From Pseudoxanthobacter soli DSM 19599 (lineage in GTDB: Bacteria > Pseudomonadota > Alphaproteobacteria > Rhizobiales > Segnochrobactraceae): 64,000 bases of DNA. Shown here piece by piece: positions 27,665 through 36,672 of the stretch (positions are counted from its first letter, which is position 1; every line of letters begins with the position of its first letter). The translations under genes were made by a program, and so were the position numbers. The stretch lies in contig CAMDHY010000006.1 in assembly GCA_945898215.1 (NCBI GenBank), positions 19,658 to 83,657 on the forward strand, given 5' to 3'. The notes under the pieces are model-generated. The model was not told the origin of the DNA. It saw only the letters and a program-made list of their open reading frames with translations, and searched no databases.

Positions 27665-29305
27665 TCAGTTCGCCGACTTCTGCTGGCCGCGCAGCGGCAA
27701 CTCGGCGATCGAGGCCATCAGCAGGCCGGCGACGAGGGCGCCGGCGGCGGCGGCGAGGAAGACGCCGCGGAAGATCGGCGCGGCCTCGCCGCCACCGCGC
27801 AGGCCCTCGAGGATGATCGCCTGGATCGACTGATCGCCACTCCCCGCCGCGCCGGCGAGGAAGATCGCCCCGAAGCCGGCGACGAGCACAGCGCCGCCGA
27901 GCGAGCGGGAGAAGTTGAGGACGCCGGTGGCGGTGCCCATCTGGTGCGCCGGCACGGCGTTCTGCACCGATACGGTGGAGATCGGGTACATGACGCCGAG
28001 CCCGCAGCCGAGCAGCGCCGTCAGCCCCTGCATCTGCCACACCGTCGGCACCGGGCCGAAGGCGAGGTAGAGCGCCGTGGCGGTGGCCACCGCGAGGCCC
28101 GCGACCGCCGTGATCTTGTAGCGGCCGGTGCGGCCCATGATGCGGCCGGCGATTTGCGCCCCGGCGACGGTGCCGGCCATGTTGGCGATCATCGCGAGGC
28201 CCGATTGCGCGGCGGTGAAGCCGAACACGAACTCGAAATAGAGCGGCAGGTAGACCGTCATCGCCACCATCGTGCCGACGGCGAAGAACACCGAGAGCGT
28301 GCCGGTGCGCACCATCGGGATGGCGAGCAGGTTGAGCGGCACGAACGGCTCCGGCGCGCGTGCCAGCCAGGCGCCGAAGCCGACCCACAGAGCCAGCGAG
28401 GCCGCGAGCAGGCCGAGGATCACCGGCGAGGCCCAGCCATAGGCGGTGCCGCCCCAGCTCAGCGCCAAAAGCAGCGCGAGCGTCGCGGCCAGCATCAGCA
28501 GCGCCCCGACATAGTCGATGCGGTGCGGCCGGTCGTGGCGGGGGATCTGCTTCAGCACCCGGTTGGTGAGCAGCAGCGCCGCGAGGCCGAGCGGCACGTT
28601 GATCCAGAAGATCGCCGACCAGTGCAGGTGCTCGGCGAGGATGCCGCCGGCGGCCGGGCCGGCGATCGAGGCGGTCATGAACACGGCGGCGAAATAGGCC
28701 ATGTAGCGGCCGCGCTCGCGCGGCGAGATGATGTCGGCGACGATCGTCTGGCCGAGCGAGATCAGGCCGCCGCCGCCGATGCCCTGCAGGGCGCGCGCCA
28801 GGATCAGCACGCGGATGTCGGTCGCGAGCGCGCACGCCACCGAGCCGACGAGGAAGATCGCGATGGCGACCAGCATGATGGCGCGGCGTCCGTGGATGTC
28901 GCTGAGCTTGCCGTAGATCGGCGTCACCACCGTCGAGGTGAGGAGATAGGCGGTGACCACCCAGGTGAGGTTCTCGACCGCGCCGAGCTCGCGCCCGATC
29001 GTCGGCAGGGCGGTGACGACGATCGTCTGGTCGAGGGCGCCGAGAAACATCGCCAGGATGACGCCGACGAGGATGACGCGGATCTGCGCGTGGCTGAGCG
29101 GCGCCGCCTCCGGCGCCGGCGTCGCCCCGGACGGCCCGTGCGTCGCCGGCACACCGCCAGCCGCCGTCGGTGCCCCCGCCGTCGCGAGCGGCGGCTGAGC
29201 CGCGCCCGGCGCGGAGGTCGTCGCGACCGGCGTCCGTCCTGCGCCCGGTCCACCCTCGGCGGGGCCGGACGGCGGGGCGGCGGTCGGGGGCAGCGGCTCG
29301 GTCAT
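27665..29305 (-). CDS. MFS transporter, DHA2 family (14-helix drug exporter)
   Basis: Inner-membrane proton-driven exporter of the EmrB/QacA type, 546 residues. After a 45-residue Pro/Ala-rich cytoplasmic tail come 14 predicted helices. Motifs include LDQTIVVTALPTIGRELG in helix 1, the A motif GKLSDIHGRRAIML between helices 2 and 3, and ALQGIGGGGLISLGQ (motif C side). It is divergent from a TetR gene with palindromic operators in the intergenic region, a typical repressor-controlled efflux pair. The polyamine-type synthetase gene follows 116 bp downstream. Confidence 0.93.
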   Translation of the reverse strand: MTEPLPPTAAPPSGPAEGGPGAGRTPVATTSAPGAAQPPLATAGAPTAAGGVPATHGPSGATPAPEAAPLSHAQIRVILVGVILAMFLGALDQTIVVTALPTIGRELGAVENLTWVVTAYLLTSTVVTPIYGKLSDIHGRRAIMLVAIAIFLVGSVACALATDIRVLILARALQGIGGGGLISLGQTIVADIISPRERGRYMAYFAAVFMTASIAGPAAGGILAEHLHWSAIFWINVPLGLAALLLTNRVLKQIPRHDRPHRIDYVGALLMLAATLALLLALSWGGTAYGWASPVILGLLAASLALWVGFGAWLARAPEPFVPLNLLAIPMVRTGTLSVFFAVGTMVAMTVYLPLYFEFVFGFTAAQSGLAMIANMAGTVAGAQIAGRIMGRTGRYKITAVAGLAVATATALYLAFGPVPTVWQMQGLTALLGCGLGVMYPISTVSVQNAVPAHQMGTATGVLNFSRSLGGAVLVAGFGAIFLAGAAGSGDQSIQAIILEGLRGGGEAAPIFRGVFLAAAAGALVAGLLMASIAELPLRGQQKSAN

Positions 29306-29320
29306 GGCAAGGCTCGCTTG

Positions 29321-29365
29321 GCGAACGGTTCGTCTCGATGCGTTGACCGAACGGTTCGGTCAACG
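29321..29365. promoter_or_regulatory. Palindromic operators between tetR and the MFS exporter
   Basis: A perfect inverted repeat with arms TTGACCGAAC and GTTCGGTCAA around a central G occupies 29343-29363. A second, shorter perfect copy, CGAAC-G-GTTCG, lies at 29322-29332, immediately upstream of the MFS start codon (29305). The size and symmetry are those of TetR operators, and the sites lie between the two divergent start codons. Binding would block both promoters. Confidence 0.82.
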
Positions 29366-29463
29366 TAGGTTCGTAGTCCGCGGCAAGTCGGTGGTCAAGA
29401 CCGCGGTCAAGGCCGCGGGGGCGGTCAGCGGGGCAGGGGCTGCCATTGCAGACGGGGAACGGC

Positions 29464-30180
29464 ATGGCGAAGGCGGCTGGCAAAGGGCGAGGAACGGCGG
29501 CGCCGGACGCCGGCGCGGCAACTTGCTCGCCCGCGCCGTCTGCCCCGGACGCCGCCACAGACGCGAACCCCACCCCCATCCCCCCCGGCACCGACCCCGC
29601 CAAGCGCCGGCAGATCCTCGAGGGCGCCCACGGCGTGTTCATGCAGCTCGGCTTCGACGCCGCCTCGATGGGAGCGATCGCGCGCGCCGCCGGCGTCTCT
29701 AAGGGCACGCTCTACGTCTATTTCGACAGCAAGGAGGCGCTGTTTGCGGCGATGATCGCCGACGAGCGCGCCCGCTTCAAAAGCCGCTTCGACCTCGACC
29801 CCGACGATCCCGACATCGCCGCTGGCCTCAAGCGCATGGGCCGCACGCTCGTCGCCTTCATCGTTCGGCCGGCCAACATCCGCGCGGTCCGGACGGTGAT
29901 GGGCATATCCGAGCGCATCCCGGCGGTCGGCCGCGCCTTCTACGAGGACGGCCCCGGCCGCGGCGTCGACAAGTTCACCCGCTTCATCGAGGTGCACGCC
30001 CGCGCCGGCCGGCTCACCGCGCCGGACCCGCGCCTCGCCGCGGCGCAGCTGCAGATGCTGCTGCAGGCCGGCCTCGTCAACGAGCTCCTCTACGACGTCC
30101 GCGAGCCGCCGGACGAGGCCGAGATCGCCGCCCACGTCGACGAGGCGGTGGCGACCTTCCTCGCCCGCTACGGACGGTGA
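29464..30180 (+). CDS. TetR family transcriptional regulator
   Basis: A 238-residue repressor-type protein with an unusual 40-residue Ala/Pro-rich N-terminal tail. The HTH domain (about 48-94) follows, with RRQILEGAHGVFMQLGFDAA and GVSKGTLYVYFDSKEALF. The C-terminal ligand domain resembles the AcrR/AefR-like group. The start is ATG 29464; a TTG six codons upstream exists. It is divergent from the DHA2 exporter and probably represses it and itself through the palindromes at 29322-29363. The ligand is unknown. Confidence 0.92.
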   Translation: MAKAAGKGRGTAAPDAGAATCSPAPSAPDAATDANPTPIPPGTDPAKRRQILEGAHGVFMQLGFDAASMGAIARAAGVSKGTLYVYFDSKEALFAAMIADERARFKSRFDLDPDDPDIAAGLKRMGRTLVAFIVRPANIRAVRTVMGISERIPAVGRAFYEDGPGRGVDKFTRFIEVHARAGRLTAPDPRLAAAQLQMLLQAGLVNELLYDVREPPDEAEIAAHVDEAVATFLARYGR

Positions 30181-30470
30181 CAGCGGTGCGAGCCACCGCC
30201 CCGCGACCGCGCTCGTCCCTCGCTGCCATCCCTCCCGCAACCGTCTCGCGGTCCGCGGCGTTGATCGCTTGAGCTTTCGAGATGCAATGACGGTGTGCGC
30301 CGCGAATTGTGTTGCGCGCAAGTGTCCAGCGCCCGCATCATGCTTCCTGCGGGTCGTCTATAAGCATGAGCGGCTTTCGCCCCGGCAGGGGGACGTGCTG
30401 GCGAGAGCGTTCGGGTACCGGTCGTCGAGACCGTGCTTGTTGCCGCGGTGGGGTGCCAGGGGGGAATCCG

Positions 30471-31676
30471 ATGCGCGTGTTGTTCGCGACACTCATGGTG
30501 TTGCTGATTTCTATTGCCGCGGTGCAGGCCGCGCCGGTCAACGACAACTTCAGTCAGGCGATCGAGCTGCCGGCGTCGAACATGAAGTTCGGACGGCAGT
30601 CGATCACGATCATGTCGGGGTCGAATTTCGAGGCGACGGTGGAACGCGGCGAGCCGCAGGTGGGCTCGTTCGAGGCCGCGTCCCATTCCGTCTGGTACAA
30701 GTTCAAGGCGACGCAGACCGGCATCGCGCTGGTGACCACCCACATCTCGCAGATCGTCACGCAGCTTGAAGTGTTCACCGGCAAGTCACTGACGAGCCTC
30801 GTCAGGGTCGGTGGCGATCAGGCCAAAGCCCGCATCGATTCGTCGATGGTGACGTTCGAGACCAAGAAAAACGCCATCTACTACATCCGCGTCGATGGTG
30901 TCGGCAGCGCCAATGAGACCTTCCGCCTCACCTTGAACAGTTTCGGCCGCGACGGCGGCGTCGCCCTTGTTCCGGGCGATTTGCCCTTCGTGAACCAGCT
31001 GCCGTTTGCCATCGTCGACGGCGACGGACTGTTCGGGTTCTTCCCGACCTACCTGATCGTCAACGTCACCGATGCCGACGTGACGGTGGACGCCACGATC
31101 ACCGGGGGCGCCATCAGGACCTCATTGGAGACCACGAGCCTGGCAAAGGCGTCGTTCCAGCCCTGGACGCGCCCCGGCTTCAAGCCCTGGAATCCGGGAA
31201 CGTTGACCATTCCCGAGACGAAGGCCGGCACCTACACGAAGACCATCCTGGTCAACGTCAACGCCGGGGAGCGCACCGTCGAGCACCCGATCTCCTTCGT
31301 GCTGGCCGGAGCGGACGAGGCGCAGGTCGAGGTCTCGTCGAGAGGCAAGTCTGAATTCAAGGCGTCTTTGTCGAAGACGGCCAGGATCGAGTTCCTCGTC
31401 TCCAACAAGTCGAGCAAGGCGGCGAAGGGCTGCGTGCTGTCGGATGTCTATCACGTCAGCAGCGTCGGCGTCGGCGCCATCAACGCGCGCTGGGGCTTCG
31501 GCGCGAACGGCAAGTCGGCGCCTTTCGACGTCCCCGTGAAATCGACGAAGAAGCTGACCTTGACGGTCTCCGGCGCCGCTCTCGGCCGGTTGGGGCCGTT
31601 TGGCGCGAGGCTCGCCTGCGCGAACGCCGACGTCATCGACGGGACGTCGTCCTTCTTCGTGACGGTGACGCGCTAG
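30471..31676 (+). CDS. Secreted protein with PPC-like beta-sandwich
   Basis: A 401-residue exported protein. The signal peptide covers about 1-20 (MRVLFATLMVLLISIAAVQA). The mature start APVNDNFSQAIELP, with GEPQVGSF and SVWYKFKATQTG, matches the first domain of proteins with pre-peptidase C-terminal-like beta-sandwiches. The rest is beta-rich with repeated Thr/Val strands and one late cysteine pair. No catalytic domain is visible, so it may be a surface or matrix binding protein. It stands as a single gene with about 290 bp of non-coding leader, and its base composition is lower in GC than the neighbours. Confidence 0.7.
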   Translation: MRVLFATLMVLLISIAAVQAAPVNDNFSQAIELPASNMKFGRQSITIMSGSNFEATVERGEPQVGSFEAASHSVWYKFKATQTGIALVTTHISQIVTQLEVFTGKSLTSLVRVGGDQAKARIDSSMVTFETKKNAIYYIRVDGVGSANETFRLTLNSFGRDGGVALVPGDLPFVNQLPFAIVDGDGLFGFFPTYLIVNVTDADVTVDATITGGAIRTSLETTSLAKASFQPWTRPGFKPWNPGTLTIPETKAGTYTKTILVNVNAGERTVEHPISFVLAGADEAQVEVSSRGKSEFKASLSKTARIEFLVSNKSSKAAKGCVLSDVYHVSSVGVGAINARWGFGANGKSAPFDVPVKSTKKLTLTVSGAALGRLGPFGARLACANADVIDGTSSFFVTVTR

Positions 31677-31685
31677 CCCCCCGCC

Positions 31686-32246
31686 TCACAGCTTCTCCCC
31701 CGGCAGCAGGCTCGCCTGGCACACCCAGTCGGCGAAGCGGGCCTCGTCGAAGCCGTCCTCGCGGATGTCGAGATAGCGCACATCCGCCTGCTTCGACGGC
31801 CCCGGCGGCGGCGGGTCGAGCCGCGCGCCGCGGAAGAACGACACCTTCACGTAAAGCTTGAAGCAGTGCAGCCCGAGGAACCAGCCATTGCCGTCGACGC
31901 CATAGAGCGGCGAGTTCCACTTCACCGCCTTCGCCACCCCCGGCACGGTGGCGGTGACGATGTCGTCGATCTGCCGGCCGATGGCGCTCTTCCAGCCCGG
32001 CATGGCGGCGATGTAGGCCTGCACCGGCCCGTCGCCATATCCCTTGGCGATCTGCGGATTGCCGCCCGACAGCAGCACCGGCCCGCCCGCAGCCAGAGCC
32101 TCGCCCGCGGGGGCCACCCCCGCAGGCGCCTCCCCCGAGCGCGCCTCCCCCGCAGGCGCCTCCCCCGAGCGCGCCTTGCCCGCGCGAGCCTTCCCCGCCG
32201 GCGCCCCGCCCGAAGCCGCCGCCTTGCCCCCGCGCTCGCGCGTCAC
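31686..32246 (-). CDS. DUF1801 family protein with repetitive N-terminal linker
   Basis: A 186-residue protein whose C-terminal half carries the DUF1801 fold: WKSAIGRQIDDIVTATVPGV, then AVKWNSPLYGVDGNGWF and LYVKVSFFRGARL. The first 50 residues are an Ala/Gly/Lys/Glu-rich repeat of the type GEAPAGEARS, encoded by a 30-bp DNA tandem repeat, and are probably disordered. The start is GTG 32246, which overlaps the TGA of the upstream SRPBCC frame as GTGA, so the pair was once translationally coupled. SRPBCC and DUF1801 genes often sit together. Biochemical role unknown. Confidence 0.75.
   Translation of the reverse strand: MTRERGGKAAASGGAPAGKARAGKARSGEAPAGEARSGEAPAGVAPAGEALAAGGPVLLSGGNPQIAKGYGDGPVQAYIAAMPGWKSAIGRQIDDIVTATVPGVAKAVKWNSPLYGVDGNGWFLGLHCFKLYVKVSFFRGARLDPPPPGPSKQADVRYLDIREDGFDEARFADWVCQASLLPGEKL
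32121..32180. repeat. 30-bp tandem repeat, two copies, inside the DUF1801 gene
   Basis: Copies 32121-32150 and 32151-32180 differ at about one base. A shorter related segment flanks them on each side. The unit is a multiple of three, so the repeat adds ten residues per copy to the disordered linker of the DUF1801 protein and can vary in length without frameshift. Confidence 0.8.
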
Positions 32247-32690
32247 GGCGTGCGCGCCAGCAGGGCGTCGAGGTTGTCGAGGAAGCGCGGCCAGCCGGCG
32301 CGGGCGCCCTCGAGGAAGGGCGTCTGGTTCGGCCGGAAGCCCGTCTGCACCATCGAAAGCCTGGTGCCGGCGGCCGTCGGCGTCAGCGTGAAGGTGACGA
32401 CGCTCCTGCGCAAATTGTGCGTCCCAGCTGTAGGAGAGCGACCGTCCCGGCTCCGCGGCCCGCGCCGCGCACGCCACCGTCCCCCAGTCCGCCTTAATCT
32501 CAAAGGTCCGCCTTCATCTCGAACCGGTGGCCGACGACCGGCGCCCCCGCCATCAGCCACTCGTCCAGAAGCTGCGGCGGCGTCAGCGCCCGCCAGAGCT
32601 TTTCCGGCGAATGGGCGAACTCCCGCTGGAAACGACGCTGGCCGTCTCGCCCGCGGCTGCGGTCGCGGCGCGCCCCGTGGAAACGACCAA
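32243..32690 (-). pseudogene. Frameshifted SRPBCC (AHSA1-like) gene
   Basis: Three frames together spell one SRPBCC domain. The first (ending at a TGA at 32500-32502) reads REFAHSPEKLWRALTPPQLL and RFEMKADL. The second reads KADWGTVACAARAAEPGRSL and YSWDAQF. The third reads SVVTFTLTPTAAGTRLSMVQ down to FLDNLDALLARTP at 32243. The first break coincides with a 19-bp tandem duplication: GAGATGAAGGCGGAC is followed almost at once by GAGATTAAGGCGGAC (fwd 32488-32523). The second break is a small indel near 32410. The 5' boundary is uncertain. The gene cannot make the full protein. Assembly error is the alternative. Confidence 0.75.
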
Positions 32691-32771
32691 CGATACCGTT
32701 CCCGCGGCTTGCCCGGGATCGAGCCCGATGGCGACGCGGAAGCGGCCAATGCCACGGGCCCACCCGGCGCC

Positions 32772-34391
32772 TCAATACCCGACTGCAATCCCGTCGAGAC
32801 GCGGGTCGGATGCGCCACACAATGCCGCCCTGGACAGTTCGATGGCCTGCGCGCTGCCTTCGAACGAACGCATGAAATCATGCGGAGCTTCCCAGTCCTT
32901 CGGGATTTCCTCTCCGTGCGACACGTCGTGTCCCATGGCCTGGAGTTTCTCCGCAAGCGACTTGTCTGCATGAGGTTCGACGGAAATCCGCTTGCCATCC
33001 AGAACCCGTACGCGAGGCGCGTCGATCGCCTCCTGCAAGTTCATTCGCCGGTCGAGAAGATTGACGAGGATCTGCACCTGACCCTGTGGTTGCATATTGG
33101 CGCCCATGCAGCCGAAGGTCATGCGGAAGTCGCCGGCCTCGTTGAGCAGCATGGAAGGCAGGATCGTGTGGCGCACCCGCTTGCCGGGGGCGGCAACGTT
33201 GGGGCGCCCGTCCTGCAATTCGAAGTCCGCGCCGCGATTGTGGAGGATCACGCCGGTGCCTGGAGCAATGAGGCCGGAGCCGAACACGTCGGAAATGCTG
33301 GTGATCAGCGAGACCGCGTTGCGATCCTTGTCCATGACCGTGAGATAGGTGGTGTCGCCGTAGATCCGCCCGGCCACGGGGTTGTCCAGTGCGACGTTGT
33401 TGCAGATCAGGCTGCGGCGCTGATCGACATAGAGATCGGACAGCAGGGTTTCGACCGGCGTCTCGAAGAACATCGGATCGGCCACATAACGCTCGGCGTC
33501 GGCGAATGCGAGTTTCAGTGCCTCCAGGATGAGGTGCGAGGCGCCGGCGCTGTCCGTCTCGAACATGGCCTTGAGGTCGTAGGCCTCCAGGATGCGCAGC
33601 GCTTCCAGCACAACGATGCCCTGTCCGTTCGGCGGGAGCTCGAGAACGGTATGGCCGCGATACTTGGCGCGGATGGGTTCCACCCATTCCGCATGGGGGG
33701 CGTCGAAGTCGCTCGCCTCGAGGAAGCCGCCACGGCTGTTCACCACCTCGAGGATCGCATCGCGCACGCTGCCCGCATAGAGGGCGGAGCGGCCCTCCTT
33801 CCCGATCCGGCGCCAGGTCGCGGCAAGCTCCTTCTGCTTGAAGATCTGGCCGGCCCGGGGCGGAACGCCACCAGGCAAGTAGGCGTCCGGCGTCGTGTCG
33901 AAATGCTGAAGCTTCGAGGCGCCCCACTGCCAGACGTGGGAGATCTTGAGGCCGACCGGATAGCCTTCTTCCGCGTAGGAAAGGACCGGTGCCACGATAT
34001 CCGCGAGGTCCAGGGTGCCGAACCGCTCGTGCAGGGCCAGGTAGCCGTCCAGCGCGCCCGGCACGCTCACGGTGAGCGCACCGTCCTTGGGCATCGTGGT
34101 GTGGCCCTGGTTGCGGATCGCCTCGGCCGTGCAGCGTGAGCCGGAGCGTCCGCTGCCGTTGAGGGCGAAGATCTCGCCATTGTGGCGGACAAGCGCGAAG
34201 CAGTCGCCACCGAGCCCGTTCATCATGGGCTCGGTGAGGTTCACCATGGCGGCCATGGCGACCGCCGCATCGATTGCGTTGCCGCCCGCGCGCAGGATGT
34301 CACGGCCCACCGCCGCCGCAAGCGGCTGGCTCGAGCATGCGAGACCGTGCCTCGCATAGACCGGCGCACGGAAGATGTTGAAGGGCTTCAT
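32772..34391 (-). CDS. ggt: Gamma-glutamyltransferase
   Basis: N-terminal nucleophile hydrolase that cleaves gamma-glutamyl bonds, for example of glutathione. The 539-residue precursor has the autoprocessing threonine in GDTTYLTVMD (T347), which becomes the N-terminus of the small subunit. The large-subunit block reads NLTEPMMNGLGGDCFALVRH, and LPPNGQGIVVLEALRIL follows later. I see no clear signal peptide, so a cytosolic location is likely, unlike the periplasmic E. coli Ggt. Codon use is slightly less GC-rich than average. It is followed by the SRPBCC/DUF1801 region and preceded by a K+ channel-like gene. Confidence 0.9.
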   Translation of the reverse strand: MKPFNIFRAPVYARHGLACSSQPLAAAVGRDILRAGGNAIDAAVAMAAMVNLTEPMMNGLGGDCFALVRHNGEIFALNGSGRSGSRCTAEAIRNQGHTTMPKDGALTVSVPGALDGYLALHERFGTLDLADIVAPVLSYAEEGYPVGLKISHVWQWGASKLQHFDTTPDAYLPGGVPPRAGQIFKQKELAATWRRIGKEGRSALYAGSVRDAILEVVNSRGGFLEASDFDAPHAEWVEPIRAKYRGHTVLELPPNGQGIVVLEALRILEAYDLKAMFETDSAGASHLILEALKLAFADAERYVADPMFFETPVETLLSDLYVDQRRSLICNNVALDNPVAGRIYGDTTYLTVMDKDRNAVSLITSISDVFGSGLIAPGTGVILHNRGADFELQDGRPNVAAPGKRVRHTILPSMLLNEAGDFRMTFGCMGANMQPQGQVQILVNLLDRRMNLQEAIDAPRVRVLDGKRISVEPHADKSLAEKLQAMGHDVSHGEEIPKDWEAPHDFMRSFEGSAQAIELSRAALCGASDPRLDGIAVGY

Positions 34392-34497
34392 GGATTCCTC
34401 GCACGAGAGAATTTCGTCGGGATGCGGGCGATGTCGCCCGGACTGCGGCGGGCCTTGTTTTCAAGGAGAGCATATCGCTTGATGTCACGGGGAACGG

Positions 34498-35022
34498 TCA
34501 ACGCCGAGCTCCCCTGTCTTCATGCTTATGCTTGGTCTCCAAGTCATGAGCGGTCTTCTGTTTGTTCTCCAGATCATGCGCGGTTTGGCTGTACGTAGCC
34601 ATCCCGAATAGAACCGAGGTCGTCCAGGCGATGGTTATCAAGCCGGACAAGGCCATTGTCACGGTAATCAGATCCCAGTCGACCGGTAGCGGGTCTGTCC
34701 CGAAGCCGACAGTAGTGTATGTACTTCCTGCAAAAACAATCGCTTGATGCGTATTTTCGATCAATCCTATCCATTTCAATGCATATCCGAGAAGTAGGAT
34801 CTCAAAGATATGTGCCAAAGACAGGAAGAACGCACCAACCATGAAGAAGGCTTGTGCAGATTTGTATCTCTCTCTGTTGATCAGGCGCTGAGCGTGTGTC
34901 CGGTAGATCCTGCTAGAAAAAAACATGTAGAATCCATGGAATACCAAAATTCCAAAAAGAAACAAGCCGCTCCAGAGGAGCGCGTAAGAGTTGAATACGA
35001 AATCCGAAGTGGTACTAGACAT
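34498..35022 (-). CDS. Potassium channel-like protein (ion_trans_2 pore)
   Basis: A 174-residue membrane protein with helices at about 15-36, 58-82 and 117-141. The re-entrant pore loop holds the selectivity filter TTVGFG (103-108) inside STYTTVGFGTDPLP. TVGFG is a potassium filter variant (TVGYG in most channels). No RCK domain is attached. The hydrophilic tail carries an internal repeat, TAHDLENKQK then TAHDLETKHK. Base composition is markedly AT-richer than the window average, so horizontal transfer is likely. It probably forms tetramers in the inner membrane. Confidence 0.85.
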   Translation of the reverse strand: MSSTTSDFVFNSYALLWSGLFLFGILVFHGFYMFFSSRIYRTHAQRLINRERYKSAQAFFMVGAFFLSLAHIFEILLLGYALKWIGLIENTHQAIVFAGSTYTTVGFGTDPLPVDWDLITVTMALSGLITIAWTTSVLFGMATYSQTAHDLENKQKTAHDLETKHKHEDRGARR

Positions 35023-35196
35023 CAGGCCCTACTGCCCGCCTGCTCTGCCTGATCAAGGTCGAACTCATACGGAAGCGGCATCCCGCCAACGCCGGCGCTA
35101 CGTGGTGCGTCGTTTTGATCGGACGTGTTTCCGGCGGGCATTGTCCGCCGGAAAACATCTGGCATGGGCCCGGACATGGCTCGTAAGGCCGTCGAT

Positions 35197-36237
35197 TTAC
35201 TTGTCGACAGGATTGACGCGCGGTACGATCAGTGGATCCGCCGCCGTGAACGGGAAGTCTGGAAGGTTTGCCACATTCACGCCGAACGTGGCCGCCACGA
35301 CTTCCGGCGCATAGCAGCTCACCATCGACTTGGCGCCGATGTCGGCCGGTATCGCCTGATCGAAGAAGATCAGGAAGTGGATGTCGCCGCTGCCGATATC
35401 CTCGATGTGGTGAGGATAAGCCCGCGGTATGAAATAGACATCGCCCGGCTTCAACTCGTAGGTGTCCACATTGCCGCCGGGGCTCAGCACGGTCATCCGC
35501 GCCTGACCTTGCACGACAAAACCCATCTCGGCCGTCTGCGGGTGCCAGTGGACTTCCCGCATGCCGGCGTCCGACACGTGCACCGAAAACATGGCGATGT
35601 CCTTCAGCACCGGCCAGACATCGCCCTTGGCGGTGTGTGCGGATCCGGCGGGCGATGAGATCGGCGCCTGTGCGGCCTCGAGGCTCAGTTTGTAGGGGTT
35701 GATGTGGCGGGCCGCGATTTCCGGCGGCGATCCCTGTGGCAGGGCGGCGAAATGAACGTCTTGGGCCGAGCGCGGCAGCGCTGCAAACTGGGCCGCCGGC
35801 AGGCCGAAAGTATTGCCGAGCACGGCGTCCGTCATGCATCCGAAGGTGCCGGACAGGCCAAAATCTTCAGGGCGTTCGTTGCTGAAGGCGAGGATGAACT
35901 CGGCCTCCTCGGTGCCGATGTTTTCGATGTGGTGCATCTCGCCGGACGGGATGAAGAACATCTCGCCGGGCGAAATGGTGAAGGTGTCGCGGCGGGAGTG
36001 GTTGCCGGCAATGGTCACCAGCACCTGGCCCCGCAAGCAATAGCCGAGCTCGTTGCCGTTGGCGTGCCAATGCGGCTCGCGGACCGCGCTTGGGGCGAGC
36101 AGCAGCCGGCGGATGGACAGCCTCTCCAGAATGGGGAAACTGCCGGCGTCGAGGCTCGTGATGGAGCCGAATGCGCTCTTGGTTCCCGGTGTTTGCCCGG
36201 TGAGCGATTTAACGTGAACGGATTTCGACGGCCCCAT
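35197..36237 (-). CDS. Bicupin protein, oxalate decarboxylase family
   Basis: A 346-residue two-domain cupin. Each half holds a metal-binding set: in the first, EPHWHANGNELGYCLRG with later MHHIENIG; in the second, REVHWHPQTAEMGFVVQG with later PHHIEDIG. Spacing and the HWH-N-E pattern are those of oxalate decarboxylase/oxidase proteins, which act on oxalate with manganese. The known N-terminal active-site lid motif is not assigned here, so decarboxylase versus oxidase is open. No signal peptide is visible. It stands alone between the K+ channel gene and a gene-free stretch. Confidence 0.85.
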   Translation of the reverse strand: MGPSKSVHVKSLTGQTPGTKSAFGSITSLDAGSFPILERLSIRRLLLAPSAVREPHWHANGNELGYCLRGQVLVTIAGNHSRRDTFTISPGEMFFIPSGEMHHIENIGTEEAEFILAFSNERPEDFGLSGTFGCMTDAVLGNTFGLPAAQFAALPRSAQDVHFAALPQGSPPEIAARHINPYKLSLEAAQAPISSPAGSAHTAKGDVWPVLKDIAMFSVHVSDAGMREVHWHPQTAEMGFVVQGQARMTVLSPGGNVDTYELKPGDVYFIPRAYPHHIEDIGSGDIHFLIFFDQAIPADIGAKSMVSCYAPEVVAATFGVNVANLPDFPFTAADPLIVPRVNPVDK

Positions 36238-36672
36238 CTGTTTCCCCTGCCTCTATGCCCTCGCAACGACGTATGCGGGGTCTGCGAAGTGCGCGCAATT
36301 CACGTTGTCACAGAGGCCACCATATCCGTAGGCAAGGGAGAGTTTCCACGTCTGCGTTGCGCCCGCGTCAACTGTTCGCTGCATTGCACTCTGCAACTTG
36401 GTGTGACGAAACTTGGTGGGTGTCCGGCGGCCGGCCGTCTTGAACCGCAGGCCGAAGCGGCTCTCAACCCATCGAGGATGCAACCGATGACGCTGCGGGC
36501 GACCGGCCGCCGACGGGCCCTGGAATGGGGTTCGACCTTCCAGAATGCCCCTGAAACGCGGGCGCGGCTCTGGTCGAGGTGCACACTCGCCGTCCCCTCC
36601 GGGCCGGAGGCGGTCGTGCCTGTCGTCACCGCTGGACGCAAACCCAGGTTGAAGACGGACGGCGTCTCGGCG
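36238..36672. other. Intergenic stretch, no supported gene
   Basis: About 435 bases with lower GC than the neighbours, especially near 36290-36420. Short open frames exist on both strands but none has a recognisable domain, a clear ribosome binding site or coding-like composition. The stretch probably holds the promoter of the bicupin gene and the end of the TetR transcript. Confidence 0.4.

Noticed and set aside
26058..29708. A 1,216-residue fusion frame across glutamine synthetase and the MFS gene
   Set aside because: The part opposite or alongside the MFS gene is an Arg-rich shadow in another frame of the real transporter gene.
36253..36483. 76-residue minus-strand frame in the gap after the bicupin gene
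   Set aside because: It has no ribosome binding site, domain or coding-like composition, so it is treated as chance.
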